Source: Actinocatenispora thailandica
Lineage (GTDB): Bacteria > Actinomycetota > Actinomycetes > Mycobacteriales > Micromonosporaceae
Length of the DNA stretch: 64,000 bases
Assembly: GCF_016865425.1 (NCBI RefSeq)
Contig: NZ_AP023355.1
Location: 2,230,198-2,294,197, forward strand
Reading direction: 5' to 3'
Shown: positions 16,806 through 24,212 of the stretch, in pieces
Position numbering within the stretch: the stretch's first letter is position 1
Layout: each line of letters starts with the position of its first letter
Translations under genes and position numbers: made by a program
Notes under the pieces: model-generated
Seen by the model: only the letters and a program-made list of their open reading frames with translations
The model's database searches: none
Told to the model about the DNA's origin: nothing

Positions 16806-17069
16806 ATGCCTTGGGAACTGCCGCCCGATCCGGCGGAAGACGTGAGCAGCCGGGAAGAACTTGCGACATTCGTGCGCGCGCTCCAGGACGATTTCGCCCG
16901 CCGGGGCGAGGAGTGGGAGAATCCGACGCTCGACCGGTTCCTCGAAGCGCTCGCCGCGTGGATCAAGGACTCGCCGGGTTGGTACAAGAACTTCGGCCAG
17001 TCGATGCCGGAGTCGGGCGACTGGAAGTTCTTCGCGCGTGCGCTGGCAGCAGCGGTCATCTATGAGTGA
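16806..17069 (+). CDS. Small DUF7660-like protein carried inside the tRNA-Val element
   Basis: An 87-residue acidic protein with good codon bias (GC at third positions) and a compact globular composition: segments RRGEEWENPTLDRFLEALAAW, SPGWYKN and FFARALAAAVIYE. This resembles a family of small uncharacterised actinobacterial proteins (I recall it as DUF7660). Such genes are often neighbours of mobile or contact-dependent systems, but the function is unknown. There is no signal peptide or TM helix. It is the only convincing gene between the two 72-bp repeats, so it may be the cargo. ATG 16806 fits the TAGGTT box. Confidence 0.7.
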   Translation: MPWELPPDPAEDVSSREELATFVRALQDDFARRGEEWENPTLDRFLEALAAWIKDSPGWYKNFGQSMPESGDWKFFARALAAAVIYE

Positions 17070-17085
17070 ACACCACGCCTGTGCC

Positions 17086-17106
17086 TGACATCAGCAGTTG
17101 ACATCA
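17086..17106 (+). repeat. Paired TGACATCA arm-like repeats, right copy
   Basis: TGACATCA is at 17086-17093 and 17099-17106, with the same 13-base spacing and orientation as the left pair at 16320. Confidence 0.6.
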
Positions 17107-17198
17107 ACGACGACGGACGAGAGCGGATCATCCGATACATCAGGGCAGCGGCACCCGCTCTGCCGGACGAGTCGAGACGGTGACGGACCGGGCGGGTG

Positions 17199-17270
17199 CG
17201 CCTTACAAGCGAGGGGTCGCAGGTTCGAACCCTGCCGCGCCCACCACCCGGCCACCAGTCAAGACCGACG
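17199..17270 (+). repeat. attR-like 72-bp direct repeat (tRNA-Val 3' fragment)
   Basis: A perfect copy of 16213-16284. It begins in the anticodon stem and lacks the acceptor 5' strand and D arm, so it is not a functional tRNA. The preceding bases differ from the real tRNA, which marks the recombination boundary. Confidence 0.85.
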
Positions 17271-17759
17271 CTTCTCGAACAAGAAGTCGCCACAGCGGGC
17301 GACACGGTGCAGCCGAGGGCGATGCTCGACCTGCCCACGATGCGGTGCACCGAACGGCTTCCAGCGCGCCACCGTCGGCCTACCGAGAAGTGTCGGACCA
17401 CGGTCGAGGTGACGCTCGGGTGTCCGGGTCATGCCGCCTTGGTCGCCGACGAACACCAGCTGCCGGTGATGAGGTCGGCCCCGGGCCGGGCGCAGCAGCT
17501 CGGCAAGCTGCCGGACGGCTTCGGCGGCAAGTCCCACGTCGCTCGTAGCAGCCGCGAGGGCTTCCAACTCCTGAACCAGCACCATCGACTGACGCGAATT
17601 GAAGTACGTGTGGTCGTACTTGTCGACGCCGGCCAACAGCGGGTAGCGAGCCGGATCCCCCGCAGCGACCGCGCACAGTCGGTTGACGTCCACCGGAGCT
17701 TCCAGCCTGCCGACGACAGCACCGCTGTATTCGACGACACGAACTCCGATTGCCACCAC
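17259..17759 (-). CDS. Uncharacterised actinobacterial protein with run-on C-terminus at the attR boundary
   Basis: The first ~105 residues look genuine: VVEYSGAVVGRLEAPVDVNRL, RYPLLAGVDKYDHTYFN, QELEALAAAT and a last strand LVFVGD. This layout resembles small actinobacterial proteins of unknown role that normally end just after an FIGD-like strand. Here the frame continues for about 60 lower-quality residues (Arg/Pro/His-rich) and stops inside the 72-bp repeat. So the native 3' end has probably been lost or replaced where the element joins the chromosome. GTG 17759 is a plausible start (GATGAT 6 bases before it). Whether a functional protein is still made is unclear. Confidence 0.55.
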   Translation of the reverse strand: MVAIGVRVVEYSGAVVGRLEAPVDVNRLCAVAAGDPARYPLLAGVDKYDHTYFNSRQSMVLVQELEALAAATSDVGLAAEAVRQLAELLRPARGRPHHRQLVFVGDQGGMTRTPERHLDRGPTLLGRPTVARWKPFGAPHRGQVEHRPRLHRVARCGDFLFEKRRS

Positions 17760-17891
17760 GGCATCATCCCAGCCGGCGGCCAGTCGAGGTCATCGACGCG
17801 GGCGGCGAGCGGCGCCGCGTCCGGAGCCAGGTCGGGGGTTGAGTCGGCCGCCCGATCGTCGTGTCGTACGGGCCGGATCGGCGCGCCTGGT

Positions 17892-17897
17892 TAGGGT
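17892..17897 (+). promoter_or_regulatory. -10 box TAGGGT of a leaderless gene
   Basis: TAGGGT ends 6 bases before GTG 17904. Confidence 0.55.
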
Positions 17898-17903
17898 GGC
17901 GCG

Positions 17904-18836
17904 GTGCGGGCGGTACGGGGCGGGTTGTGGTTGCTGACGCTCGTCCTCCTGTCGTGGGCGGCGGTGCGGGTCGCCGGCGTGTTGCCGCCGTGGCCGGGGG
18001 TCGCGGTGCTGGCGCTGACGCCGTGGGCGGTGCTCGCCGCCGCGGTGATGGCCGGGCTGGCACTGCTGGCGCGGGCGGTGTGGGCGGGCCTGGCGGCCGC
18101 CGTCGCGATGGTGGCGCTGGTGGCCGTGGTGGTCCCGCGGGCGTGGGGCTCCGGTGAGGAACGCACCGGCCGAGCCCTGCGGGTGATGACGGTGAACCTG
18201 CGGATCGGCGGCGCCGACGCGGGTGACGTGGTGCGGCTGGTCCACGAGGGCAAGGTCGACGTGCTGGCACTGCAGGAGTTCACCGCGCCGGCGCAGCGGC
18301 GGCTGGATCGGGCCGGGCTCGCCCGGCTGCTGCCGTACCGGGTGGCCGATCCGGCGCCGTATGCCGCCGGCTCGGCGCTGTACTCCCGGTTGCCGCTGTC
18401 GGACGAGCGGACGCCGACCGGGATCGGCGGGTTCGTGCAGGCGTCGGCGACGGTGACGATGCCCGGCGGTACCCGGCTCGCGGTGCGCTCGGTGCACCCG
18501 TGCTCGCCGTACACCGCGGACCACCAGGGCTGCTGGACCCGCGGCATCGCGGCGGAACCGGCGGCCACCCCGCACGGCGTGCGCCGGGTGCTGCTCGGCG
18601 ACTTCAACGCCACGCTGGACCATCCGCCGCTGCGCCGGCTGATCGCCACCGGTTACCGGGACGCGGCCGACGTGACAGGGTCCGGGTGGCGTCCGACGTG
18701 GCCGGACGATCCGTTCCCGGCGGTCACCCTCGATCACGTGCTGGCCGACCGCCGGCTGGCAGTGCACGCGTACCAGGTTCGCCGGGTCGCCGGCACCGAT
18801 CACCGCACCGTGCTGGCCACCCTCGTCGTCACCTGA
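17904..18836 (+). CDS. Membrane-anchored endonuclease/exonuclease/phosphatase family protein
   Basis: A 310-residue protein. Residues 1-80 contain three hydrophobic helices (LWLLTLVLLSWAAV, WPGVAVLALTPWAVLAAAVMA, VWAGLAAAVAMVALVAVV). An EEP (DNase I-like) domain follows, with MTVNLRI (about residue 95), ALQEF (about 122), a GDFNATLDHPP catalytic segment (about 232), DHVLAD and the final GTDHR. The order and residues match the Mg-dependent phosphodiesterase/hydrolase fold. The catalytic domain probably faces outside. Substrate (nucleic acid, phospholipid or sugar phosphate) cannot be told. GTG 17904 fits a leaderless start. Confidence 0.88.
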   Translation: MRAVRGGLWLLTLVLLSWAAVRVAGVLPPWPGVAVLALTPWAVLAAAVMAGLALLARAVWAGLAAAVAMVALVAVVVPRAWGSGEERTGRALRVMTVNLRIGGADAGDVVRLVHEGKVDVLALQEFTAPAQRRLDRAGLARLLPYRVADPAPYAAGSALYSRLPLSDERTPTGIGGFVQASATVTMPGGTRLAVRSVHPCSPYTADHQGCWTRGIAAEPAATPHGVRRVLLGDFNATLDHPPLRRLIATGYRDAADVTGSGWRPTWPDDPFPAVTLDHVLADRRLAVHAYQVRRVAGTDHRTVLATLVVT

Positions 18837-19025
18837 CCGGCACGCGGATGCCAGCCGTCCGGCCCACGGGCCAGCGATCCGTCCGCGCCGCTGCCAGCCG
18901 GACGCGCCGGACGCCGTTCGTCTGCACCGGGAGGGCGTCGCGTTCCGACTGGTCGGGGCGCCACCGAGCGCTGGTCCGCAGGTGCCGGGCGGCGTTTCGT
19001 GACCGAGGGTCGCGGGCCGCTGGGG

Positions 19026-19535
19026 TCAGGCGGCGCGAACCGGGCGGCGCATCGCGACCCGGGTGGCCGGGTCGAGGCCGAAGGCCACCTCGGCACGCAG
19101 CAGCGCCGCCAGGCCGGGACCGGGCGCGCCGATCTCGACGAAGCCGAGCCGCGCGTAGTACGGCGCGTTCCACGGCACATCGCGGAAGGTGCACAGGGTC
19201 AGCGCCGGCAGACCGCGGGCAGCGGCCCAGCCGTCCACGTGGTCGATCAGCCGGGCGCCGAGGCCGCGACGGGCATGGCTGGGCGCCACGCTGAGCTGCT
19301 CGACGTGCGCCGCGCCGTCGACCAGGTCCACCAGCACGAACCCGACCGGTACCGCGCCGTCGGCGAGGACGAACGCGCGGCCGTCCCGGACGTACCCCAG
19401 GTACTGCTCGTCGGTCGGCACCGGGTTGTCGGCGATCCAGCCCAGCCCGACGGCGCGGAATGCGGCACCCGCGGCGACCTGGATCTCGGCGAGGGCCCGG
19501 ACGTCGTCCGCCGCCGCGGCTCTGATCTGCATCAT
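19026..19535 (-). CDS. GNAT family N-acetyltransferase
   Basis: A 169-residue GNAT-fold protein. It begins [16 protein letters not shown] (strand 1 and helix 1). The acetyl-CoA pyrophosphate-binding motif is [20 protein letters not shown], and the C-terminal YYARLGF element is present. It transfers an acetyl group to an unknown amine in the cytoplasm. Start at ATG 19535; ATG 19532 is next to it. It is monocistronic between two plus-strand genes, with ~190 empty bases on one side and ~226 on the other. Confidence 0.88.
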   Translation of the reverse strand: MMQIRAAAADDVRALAEIQVAAGAAFRAVGLGWIADNPVPTDEQYLGYVRDGRAFVLADGAVPVGFVLVDLVDGAAHVEQLSVAPSHARRGLGARLIDHVDGWAAARGLPALTLCTFRDVPWNAPYYARLGFVEIGAPGPGLAALLRAEVAFGLDPATRVAMRRPVRAA

Positions 19536-19761
19536 CCGTCGACCCCATCACACCGTTCCGGCGCACCGCACCCGGGTTGTTCCGGCCCGGCTCGGTTCGG
19601 AACGCCTTCGCACCGGCGATCCGGGTCGGGCGGCGTCGAGCCGCAGGTCGGACGGCGGCCCGTGCCGAGGCGGGCCGGGTTCGGGGCCGCTTCGACCCTG
19701 CGGGGCGGATTCGGGATCGCTCCGCGGCCGGGTCGTGACCGAGCGCCGCGATGCTGACCGG

Positions 19762-21495
19762 ATGCGTACCGTCGGTGTCGCGGCGCGGTGGGTGGCGCAT
19801 CCGGTGACGCTCGCCGCCGCCGGCATCCTGCTGTTCAACGACCGGATCGGCAAGGCGCTGTGGCCGGGCCTTCTCACCGGCAAGGCCAGCGACGTCGCCG
19901 GCCTGGTCGTCGCGCCCGCCGCGCTCGCCGTACTGGTCGCTCTGCTGGTACCGCGCGCACCGGTGCGGCTCGTCGGCACCGGGGCGCTGGCGGCGACCGG
20001 GGCCGGCTTCGTACTGGCGAAGGCGACCGCCACCGGCAACGCGCTCGCGGTCGCCGGCTGGCAGCACGTCGCCGGCAGCGGGCAGGTGGTCCGCGACCCG
20101 ACCGACCTGCTCGCGCTCCCCGCCCTGCTGCTCGCCTCCCTCGTCTGCCGCACCGTCGCCCGCCGTACCCTCGCCGCCAGTTCGGTGCCTGCCCGGCCCG
20201 CCCGCCGTACCGCCGGGGGCGCCGTCGTTCGTCGGGCCGCTGCGGGCGGTGGGGTCGTTCGACGTGCCACCGGAACCGCCAGCCGGTTCGGACGGTGGCA
20301 CCGGTCCGGTTCGGTGCGGACGGCGGCACGGTGGGGCGGCGCGCTGCTGGGCGCGCCACTCGTGCTGGTGGCGCTGGCCGGCACCTCGGCGTTGCCGCAA
20401 CAGCCGGCGGTGACCAGGGTGCTCGCCGACGGGGACCAGGTCGTCGTGGCCGGCACGATCCGTCCGGCGATCGGAACCCCGGACGGCGGGTGGCGGCGTC
20501 TCGGCCGCACCGACGCGCGCCGGCTCGGCATCGATCGCAGCGGCGCCGAACTGCCGCCCGCGCACACGCTCGCCTGCGTACCCGGCGTCACCGGGCACTG
20601 CTTCCGGATCCCCGGTGCGGTCGAGGATCCCGGCTCCGCCGAGCCCCCGCGGGGTGCTGCCGCGTTATGGGTGCAGGAGAGTACCGACGGTGGAGCCAGC
20701 TGGCGCCCGGCGTGGCGGCTGCCACCGGGGCGCTGGGAGTACCTGAAGCGGGCGCACGATCTGCTGCCCGGCCGCGACGACGGGCTGCTGGCCAGCACCG
20801 ACATCGTGGTCCGGCCGGTCGCCGGTGGCTACCAGGTCGTCGTCGCGAACGGAGTGGAGGGCCTCGCGGTACGGGACCCGGGCGGTGGCTGGCGACGCGT
20901 CGCGGTGCGGCTGCCAGAGACCAGCGCGATCACCCCGTTGCCCTTGTCGGGCTTGGGGGTGGGCGTCACCGGTCGGCTGGCCGCGGCGCCGCTGCTGGCA
21001 CTGATCGGCGCCATCGCGGCGATACTGGCGATGTTCGTCCGGTGCCGCCGTGCCGGGTGGTGGTCGGTATCGAATGGTGAGTTCTCCGCGGTCACGGTGA
21101 GTGCGGTCGCGGGCCTGCCGGTCGGCGTCATGTTCGCTGTCGCCGGCGCCCTCGTGCAGGCGTGGCAGCCGACGATCGCGTTGGGTGTGTTCGTCCTGGC
21201 CGGGACGGTGGCGGCCGTGCTGGGCCAGTCCGCGGTGCCACGCCGTCGTGCCTGGCTGCTGATCCTGGTGCCGTTCGTGGTCGGCGCCGGCTACGCGCTG
21301 CCGTACCTCGGCTGGTCGCTCGGGCTGCCGGTGAACCTGTCCGACGCGTCGCTGTGCGCGTTCGCCGCCACGGTGGACTCGTTGGCCGCGTCGGTGGCGT
21401 TGGGCTGGTGGCTCGGTGGCTCGCCGGCCGTCGCGACGCTACCGCCGGCGGTCGTGGACATGCCCCCCTGGTACGGCGGGCCCCGCCAGTCCTGA
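19762..21495 (+). CDS. Multi-TM membrane protein with BNR/Asp-box-containing exported domain
   Basis: A 577-residue integral membrane protein. The N-terminal part has about four helices. A distinctive RIGKALWPGLLTGKASDVAGL block is seen in uncharacterised actinobacterial membrane proteins. An Arg-rich loop (GGAVVRRAAAGGGVVRRATG) follows, then a fifth helix. A ~230-residue exported region with an Asp box (STDGGASW, about residue 312) looks like beta-propeller blades. The C-terminus has about five further helices. ATG 19762 is chosen because the hydrophobic domain starts there and GATGCT lies 6 bases upstream; GTG 19735 is possible. No operon partner. The function is unknown; the Asp box suggests glycan or surface binding only weakly. 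Confidence 0.75.
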   Translation: MRTVGVAARWVAHPVTLAAAGILLFNDRIGKALWPGLLTGKASDVAGLVVAPAALAVLVALLVPRAPVRLVGTGALAATGAGFVLAKATATGNALAVAGWQHVAGSGQVVRDPTDLLALPALLLASLVCRTVARRTLAASSVPARPARRTAGGAVVRRAAAGGGVVRRATGTASRFGRWHRSGSVRTAARWGGALLGAPLVLVALAGTSALPQQPAVTRVLADGDQVVVAGTIRPAIGTPDGGWRRLGRTDARRLGIDRSGAELPPAHTLACVPGVTGHCFRIPGAVEDPGSAEPPRGAAALWVQESTDGGASWRPAWRLPPGRWEYLKRAHDLLPGRDDGLLASTDIVVRPVAGGYQVVVANGVEGLAVRDPGGGWRRVAVRLPETSAITPLPLSGLGVGVTGRLAAAPLLALIGAIAAILAMFVRCRRAGWWSVSNGEFSAVTVSAVAGLPVGVMFAVAGALVQAWQPTIALGVFVLAGTVAAVLGQSAVPRRRAWLLILVPFVVGAGYALPYLGWSLGLPVNLSDASLCAFAATVDSLAASVALGWWLGGSPAVATLPPAVVDMPPWYGGPRQS

Positions 21496-21558
21496 CACCG
21501 TGGTCGACCTGAAACGTCGGGTCGGCTCTGCAACCTCGGGGAAGCTCTGGAGCCCGGG

Positions 21559-22410
21559 TCAGCCGGCGTACGGGAGTGGCGGGAGGCCGCCGACCGTGGG
21601 GCGGTGCGCGAACACGGCGCCGGCGTAGCGCTGCTCGTCGGTGGTGGCGTCCACGGTCGAGGTGGTCACGTAGAGGGTGGCCAGGTCGGCGCCGCCGAAG
21701 GTGCAGGCGGTGACGTGCCGGACCGGCACCGGGACGTGCTCCTCCAGCTCGCCCGTGGGGGAGTAGCGGCGGATCGCGCCGCCGCCCCACAGCGCGACCC
21801 ACAGGTGCCCCTCCGCGTCGAGGGTCAGCCCGTCCGGCGCGCCGTCGTCCGGCGGTACGGTCACCACCGGCCGGCGGCGGCCGAACGCGCCGTCCTGGAC
21901 GTCGAACGCGTCGATCCGGGCCGTCGCGGTGTCCACGTAGTAGGCGGTGCCGCCGTCCGGGGTGAACGCCAGCCCGTTGGAGATGGTGACCCCGGTCAGC
22001 ACGGTGTGCGTGCTGCCGTCCGGGTCGAGCCGGTACAGCGCGCCGGCGCCGGGCCGGCCGTCGTAGCCCATCGAACCGCAGTAGAACCGGCCGCCGGTGT
22101 CGCAGCCGCCGTCGTTCATCCGTACCGTCGGGTCGGCCCACAGCTCCGGCAGCGGCCGGGGCGGCGCGTCCGGCGCGTCCAGCAGGGCGAAGCCGTGCTC
22201 GACCGCCACCACCAGGCCGCCGCCGGTGCGCGGGCGCAGCGCGGCGGCGACGGTACCGACGTGGTGGCGGGTCACCGGGCCGCCGCCCGGCGGTGTACCG
22301 AGCAGGTCGCCGCGTTCCAGGTCGACCCAGCGCAGCAGGCCGGCCGCCGGATCCCAGCAGGGACCCTCGCCGTGCCCGGCGACCGGTGCACCGAGCTGCT
22401 CCACCAGCAC
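21559..22410 (-). CDS. SMP-30/gluconolactonase-like sugar lactonase
   Basis: A 283-residue six-bladed propeller of the SMP-30/regucalcin family. Metal ligands are recognisable: Glu in GEGPCWD (about residue 15), Asn in RMNDGGCD (about 98), Asn in ISNGLAFTPDG (about 146) and Asp in APDGLTLDAEG (about 196). The family hydrolyses aldonolactones in the cytoplasm. It lies 99 bases downstream of an SDR dehydrogenase, an aldolase and an acid dehydratase on the same strand, so it probably opens the lactone formed by the SDR. It may be the last gene of that operon. Confidence 0.88.
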   Translation of the reverse strand: MLVEQLGAPVAGHGEGPCWDPAAGLLRWVDLERGDLLGTPPGGGPVTRHHVGTVAAALRPRTGGGLVVAVEHGFALLDAPDAPPRPLPELWADPTVRMNDGGCDTGGRFYCGSMGYDGRPGAGALYRLDPDGSTHTVLTGVTISNGLAFTPDGGTAYYVDTATARIDAFDVQDGAFGRRRPVVTVPPDDGAPDGLTLDAEGHLWVALWGGGAIRRYSPTGELEEHVPVPVRHVTACTFGGADLATLYVTTSTVDATTDEQRYAGAVFAHRPTVGGLPPLPYAG

Positions 22411-22509
22411 GCCTCCTCGCCGTCGATCGGGCTACCTGCTCGGCCCGATGCCCGGTACCGCGGGGTGCCGCACCGGCGATCGGAGCAGCGCGCCCGCGTC
22501 GCAGGTCAC

Positions 22510-23331
22510 TCAGTCTGGCAGAAACCGGGCCCGGAGGTCGGGCCGCAGGTAGGCGGCCGGGGACGCGATGGACAGCCCGCCGTCGACCGGCAGCACGGCG
22601 CCGGTGACGAAGCCGGCCGCGTCCGACGCGAGGTAGTGCACCGCACCGGCCACGTCGGCCGGCGTGCCGACCCGGCCCAGCGGGTACCCGTCGGCCACGT
22701 GCGGCAGGTCCGCGTTGCCGATCATGCCCGGCGCCACCGCGTTCACCCGCACCCCGACCGGCCCGTACTCCAGCGCGAGCTGCCGGACCAGGCCCTCCAG
22801 CCCGGCCTTGGCCGCCGCGTACGCGGGCAGGCCGGGTGCGGCGAGCGTCGCGTTGACCGAGCTGACCGCGACGATCGCGGACCCCCGCGGCATCCGCGGC
22901 AGCGCGGCCCGGCACACCGCGAACGCGGTGCCCAGGGTGGCGTCGAGCCCGGTGCGCCACTGCTCGTCGGTGGTGCCGGTGATCGGCGCGACCGGCATCA
23001 CCGCCGCCGCCAGGACCACCACGTCGAGCCGCCCGAACGCCCGGATCGTGGCGTCCACCGCCGACTGCGCGCCGGTCGCGGTCGAGCAGTCCGCGGCGAG
23101 CGCCACCTGGTACGGCGGGGTCGGTGGCCGCTCCAGCGCGACCCCGGCGACCTGGTCACCGCCGCCAACCACCCGCTCGTCGTCGCCCGGCGAGCGGTCG
23201 CGCCCGGTCGCTCGCCGGTGCGCGCCGACGGCCGGGTCGGCACCTTTCGCGGGCTCGGCGGCGAAGGTCTCGGCGATGGCGACGGCGATCGGTGCGGACG
23301 CGCCGACCACCAGCACCCCGCGGCCGGTCAT
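22510..23331 (-). CDS. SDR oxidoreductase with atypical nucleotide-binding motif
   Basis: A 273-residue short-chain dehydrogenase. The C-terminal two thirds are canonical: catalytic Ser in VSSVNA, Tyr-X3-Lys in YAAAK, NAVAPGMIGNADLP, then LASDAAGFVTGAVLPVDGG. The N-terminus is unusual. The normal glycine-rich GASGGIG is replaced by GASAPIAVAIA, and about 45 extra Arg/Gly/Asp-rich residues lie between beta-1 and the VALAAD strand. The coenzyme mode may be altered, or the segment may be locally scrambled. ATG 23331 overlaps the aldolase stop (ATGA), so translation is coupled. In context it may oxidise the free sugar or a keto-deoxy acid. Confidence 0.82.
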   Translation of the reverse strand: MTGRGVLVVGASAPIAVAIAETFAAEPAKGADPAVGAHRRATGRDRSPGDDERVVGGGDQVAGVALERPPTPPYQVALAADCSTATGAQSAVDATIRAFGRLDVVVLAAAVMPVAPITGTTDEQWRTGLDATLGTAFAVCRAALPRMPRGSAIVAVSSVNATLAAPGLPAYAAAKAGLEGLVRQLALEYGPVGVRVNAVAPGMIGNADLPHVADGYPLGRVGTPADVAGAVHYLASDAAGFVTGAVLPVDGGLSIASPAAYLRPDLRARFLPD

Positions 23332-24212
23332 CGCGGGTACCGCGGCAGGTTCAGCTCGGCCAGGATCGCCGCCAGCGCCGCGAGGGTACCGGCGTCCGCG
23401 TCGCGGGCCGGCGCGCGCACCGCCGCCGAGTCGAGCACGCCGCGCTGGACCAGCGCGTGCTTGTGGATCGACCAGGCGAGGCCGGGCTGCAGCCCGAACC
23501 GGATCAGCGGCAGCAGCCGGTCGAACCCGGCGCGGTCGCTGTCCCGCAGCACCACCGCGAGCGCGTCGGCGAACTCGCAGGCCGGCATCGAACCGACCGC
23601 GCCGCGCTGGTACTCGTCCAGGGCGAACAGCGCGTTCTGGCCGCCGAGCACGTCGAAGTCGTCGGCGGTGGCCGCGGCGACCGCGGCGATCTTCGGCACC
23701 GTGGGCTGCGGTTCGATCTTCACCGCGGTGACCCCGTCCAGCGTGGACAGCTTCGCGAGCAGCTCGACCGGCATGGTCACCCCGGTCGAGCCGGGGGCGT
23801 CCTGCACCATCACCGGCAGGCCGACCGCGGCGGCCAGCTCGCCGTAGAAGTCGACCAGCTGGTCCGCGGTCGGCTTCACCTGGTACGGCGGGATCACCAT
23901 CAGCGCGCTCGCGCCCGCGTCCGCGCACGCCGCCGCCTGTTCGATCGCGGGTCGGATCGCGGTCGCGTTGATGCCGGCGACCAGCGGCTGGTCCGGGGCC
24001 AGCCCGCGGTCCACGATGCGCAGGATCTGCTCGCGGTCGGCGGCGGTGAGGGTGAACCCCTCGCTGGCGAAGCCGAACACTGCGACGCCGTCGACGCCGC
24101 ACCACTGCTGGAAGTCGACCAGCCGGCGCAGCCCGTCGGTGTCCAGGTCACCGTTGTCGGTGAAGGGGGTGGCCAGTACCGGGATCAGGCCCCGGGTCAG
24201 TCCGCTTCTCAA
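23328..24212 (-). CDS. DHDPS/NAL-family aldolase or dehydratase for a 2-keto-3-deoxy sugar acid
   Basis: A 294-residue (beta/alpha)8 enzyme of the dihydrodipicolinate synthase family. The N-terminal GLIPVLATPFTDNGDLD is conserved. GFASEGFTLTAADR occupies the GTTGE loop, PPYQVKP is typical, and Lys165 in AVKIE is the Schiff-base lysine. The usual catalytic Tyr of the YNVP loop is replaced in MVQDAPGSTG, which points away from true DapA towards the sugar-acid branch. It likely cleaves or dehydrates a 2-keto-3-deoxyaldonate made by the dehydratase at 24209. Start codon TTG 24212 overlaps the upstream TGA (TTGA) and has GAGGAG 8 bases before it. Confidence 0.85.
   Translation of the reverse strand: MRSGLTRGLIPVLATPFTDNGDLDTDGLRRLVDFQQWCGVDGVAVFGFASEGFTLTAADREQILRIVDRGLAPDQPLVAGINATAIRPAIEQAAACADAGASALMVIPPYQVKPTADQLVDFYGELAAAVGLPVMVQDAPGSTGVTMPVELLAKLSTLDGVTAVKIEPQPTVPKIAAVAAATADDFDVLGGQNALFALDEYQRGAVGSMPACEFADALAVVLRDSDRAGFDRLLPLIRFGLQPGLAWSIHKHALVQRGVLDSAAVRAPARDADAGTLAALAAILAELNLPRYPR

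Noticed and set aside
16360-16869. A 169-codon minus-strand frame across the hairpins in the tRNA-Val element
   Set aside because: It runs through both arms of the palindrome, so its repeated PACRRP segments are by-products of symmetry. There is no SD and no family resemblance.
17199-17270. A second tRNA-Val gene
   Set aside because: Only the anticodon-to-3' half is present; the acceptor 5' strand and D arm are missing.
16360-17270. An IS element or transposase in the tRNA-Val region
   Set aside because: No transposase motif or terminal inverted repeats with target duplications were found; the flanks are the tRNA-derived repeats instead.
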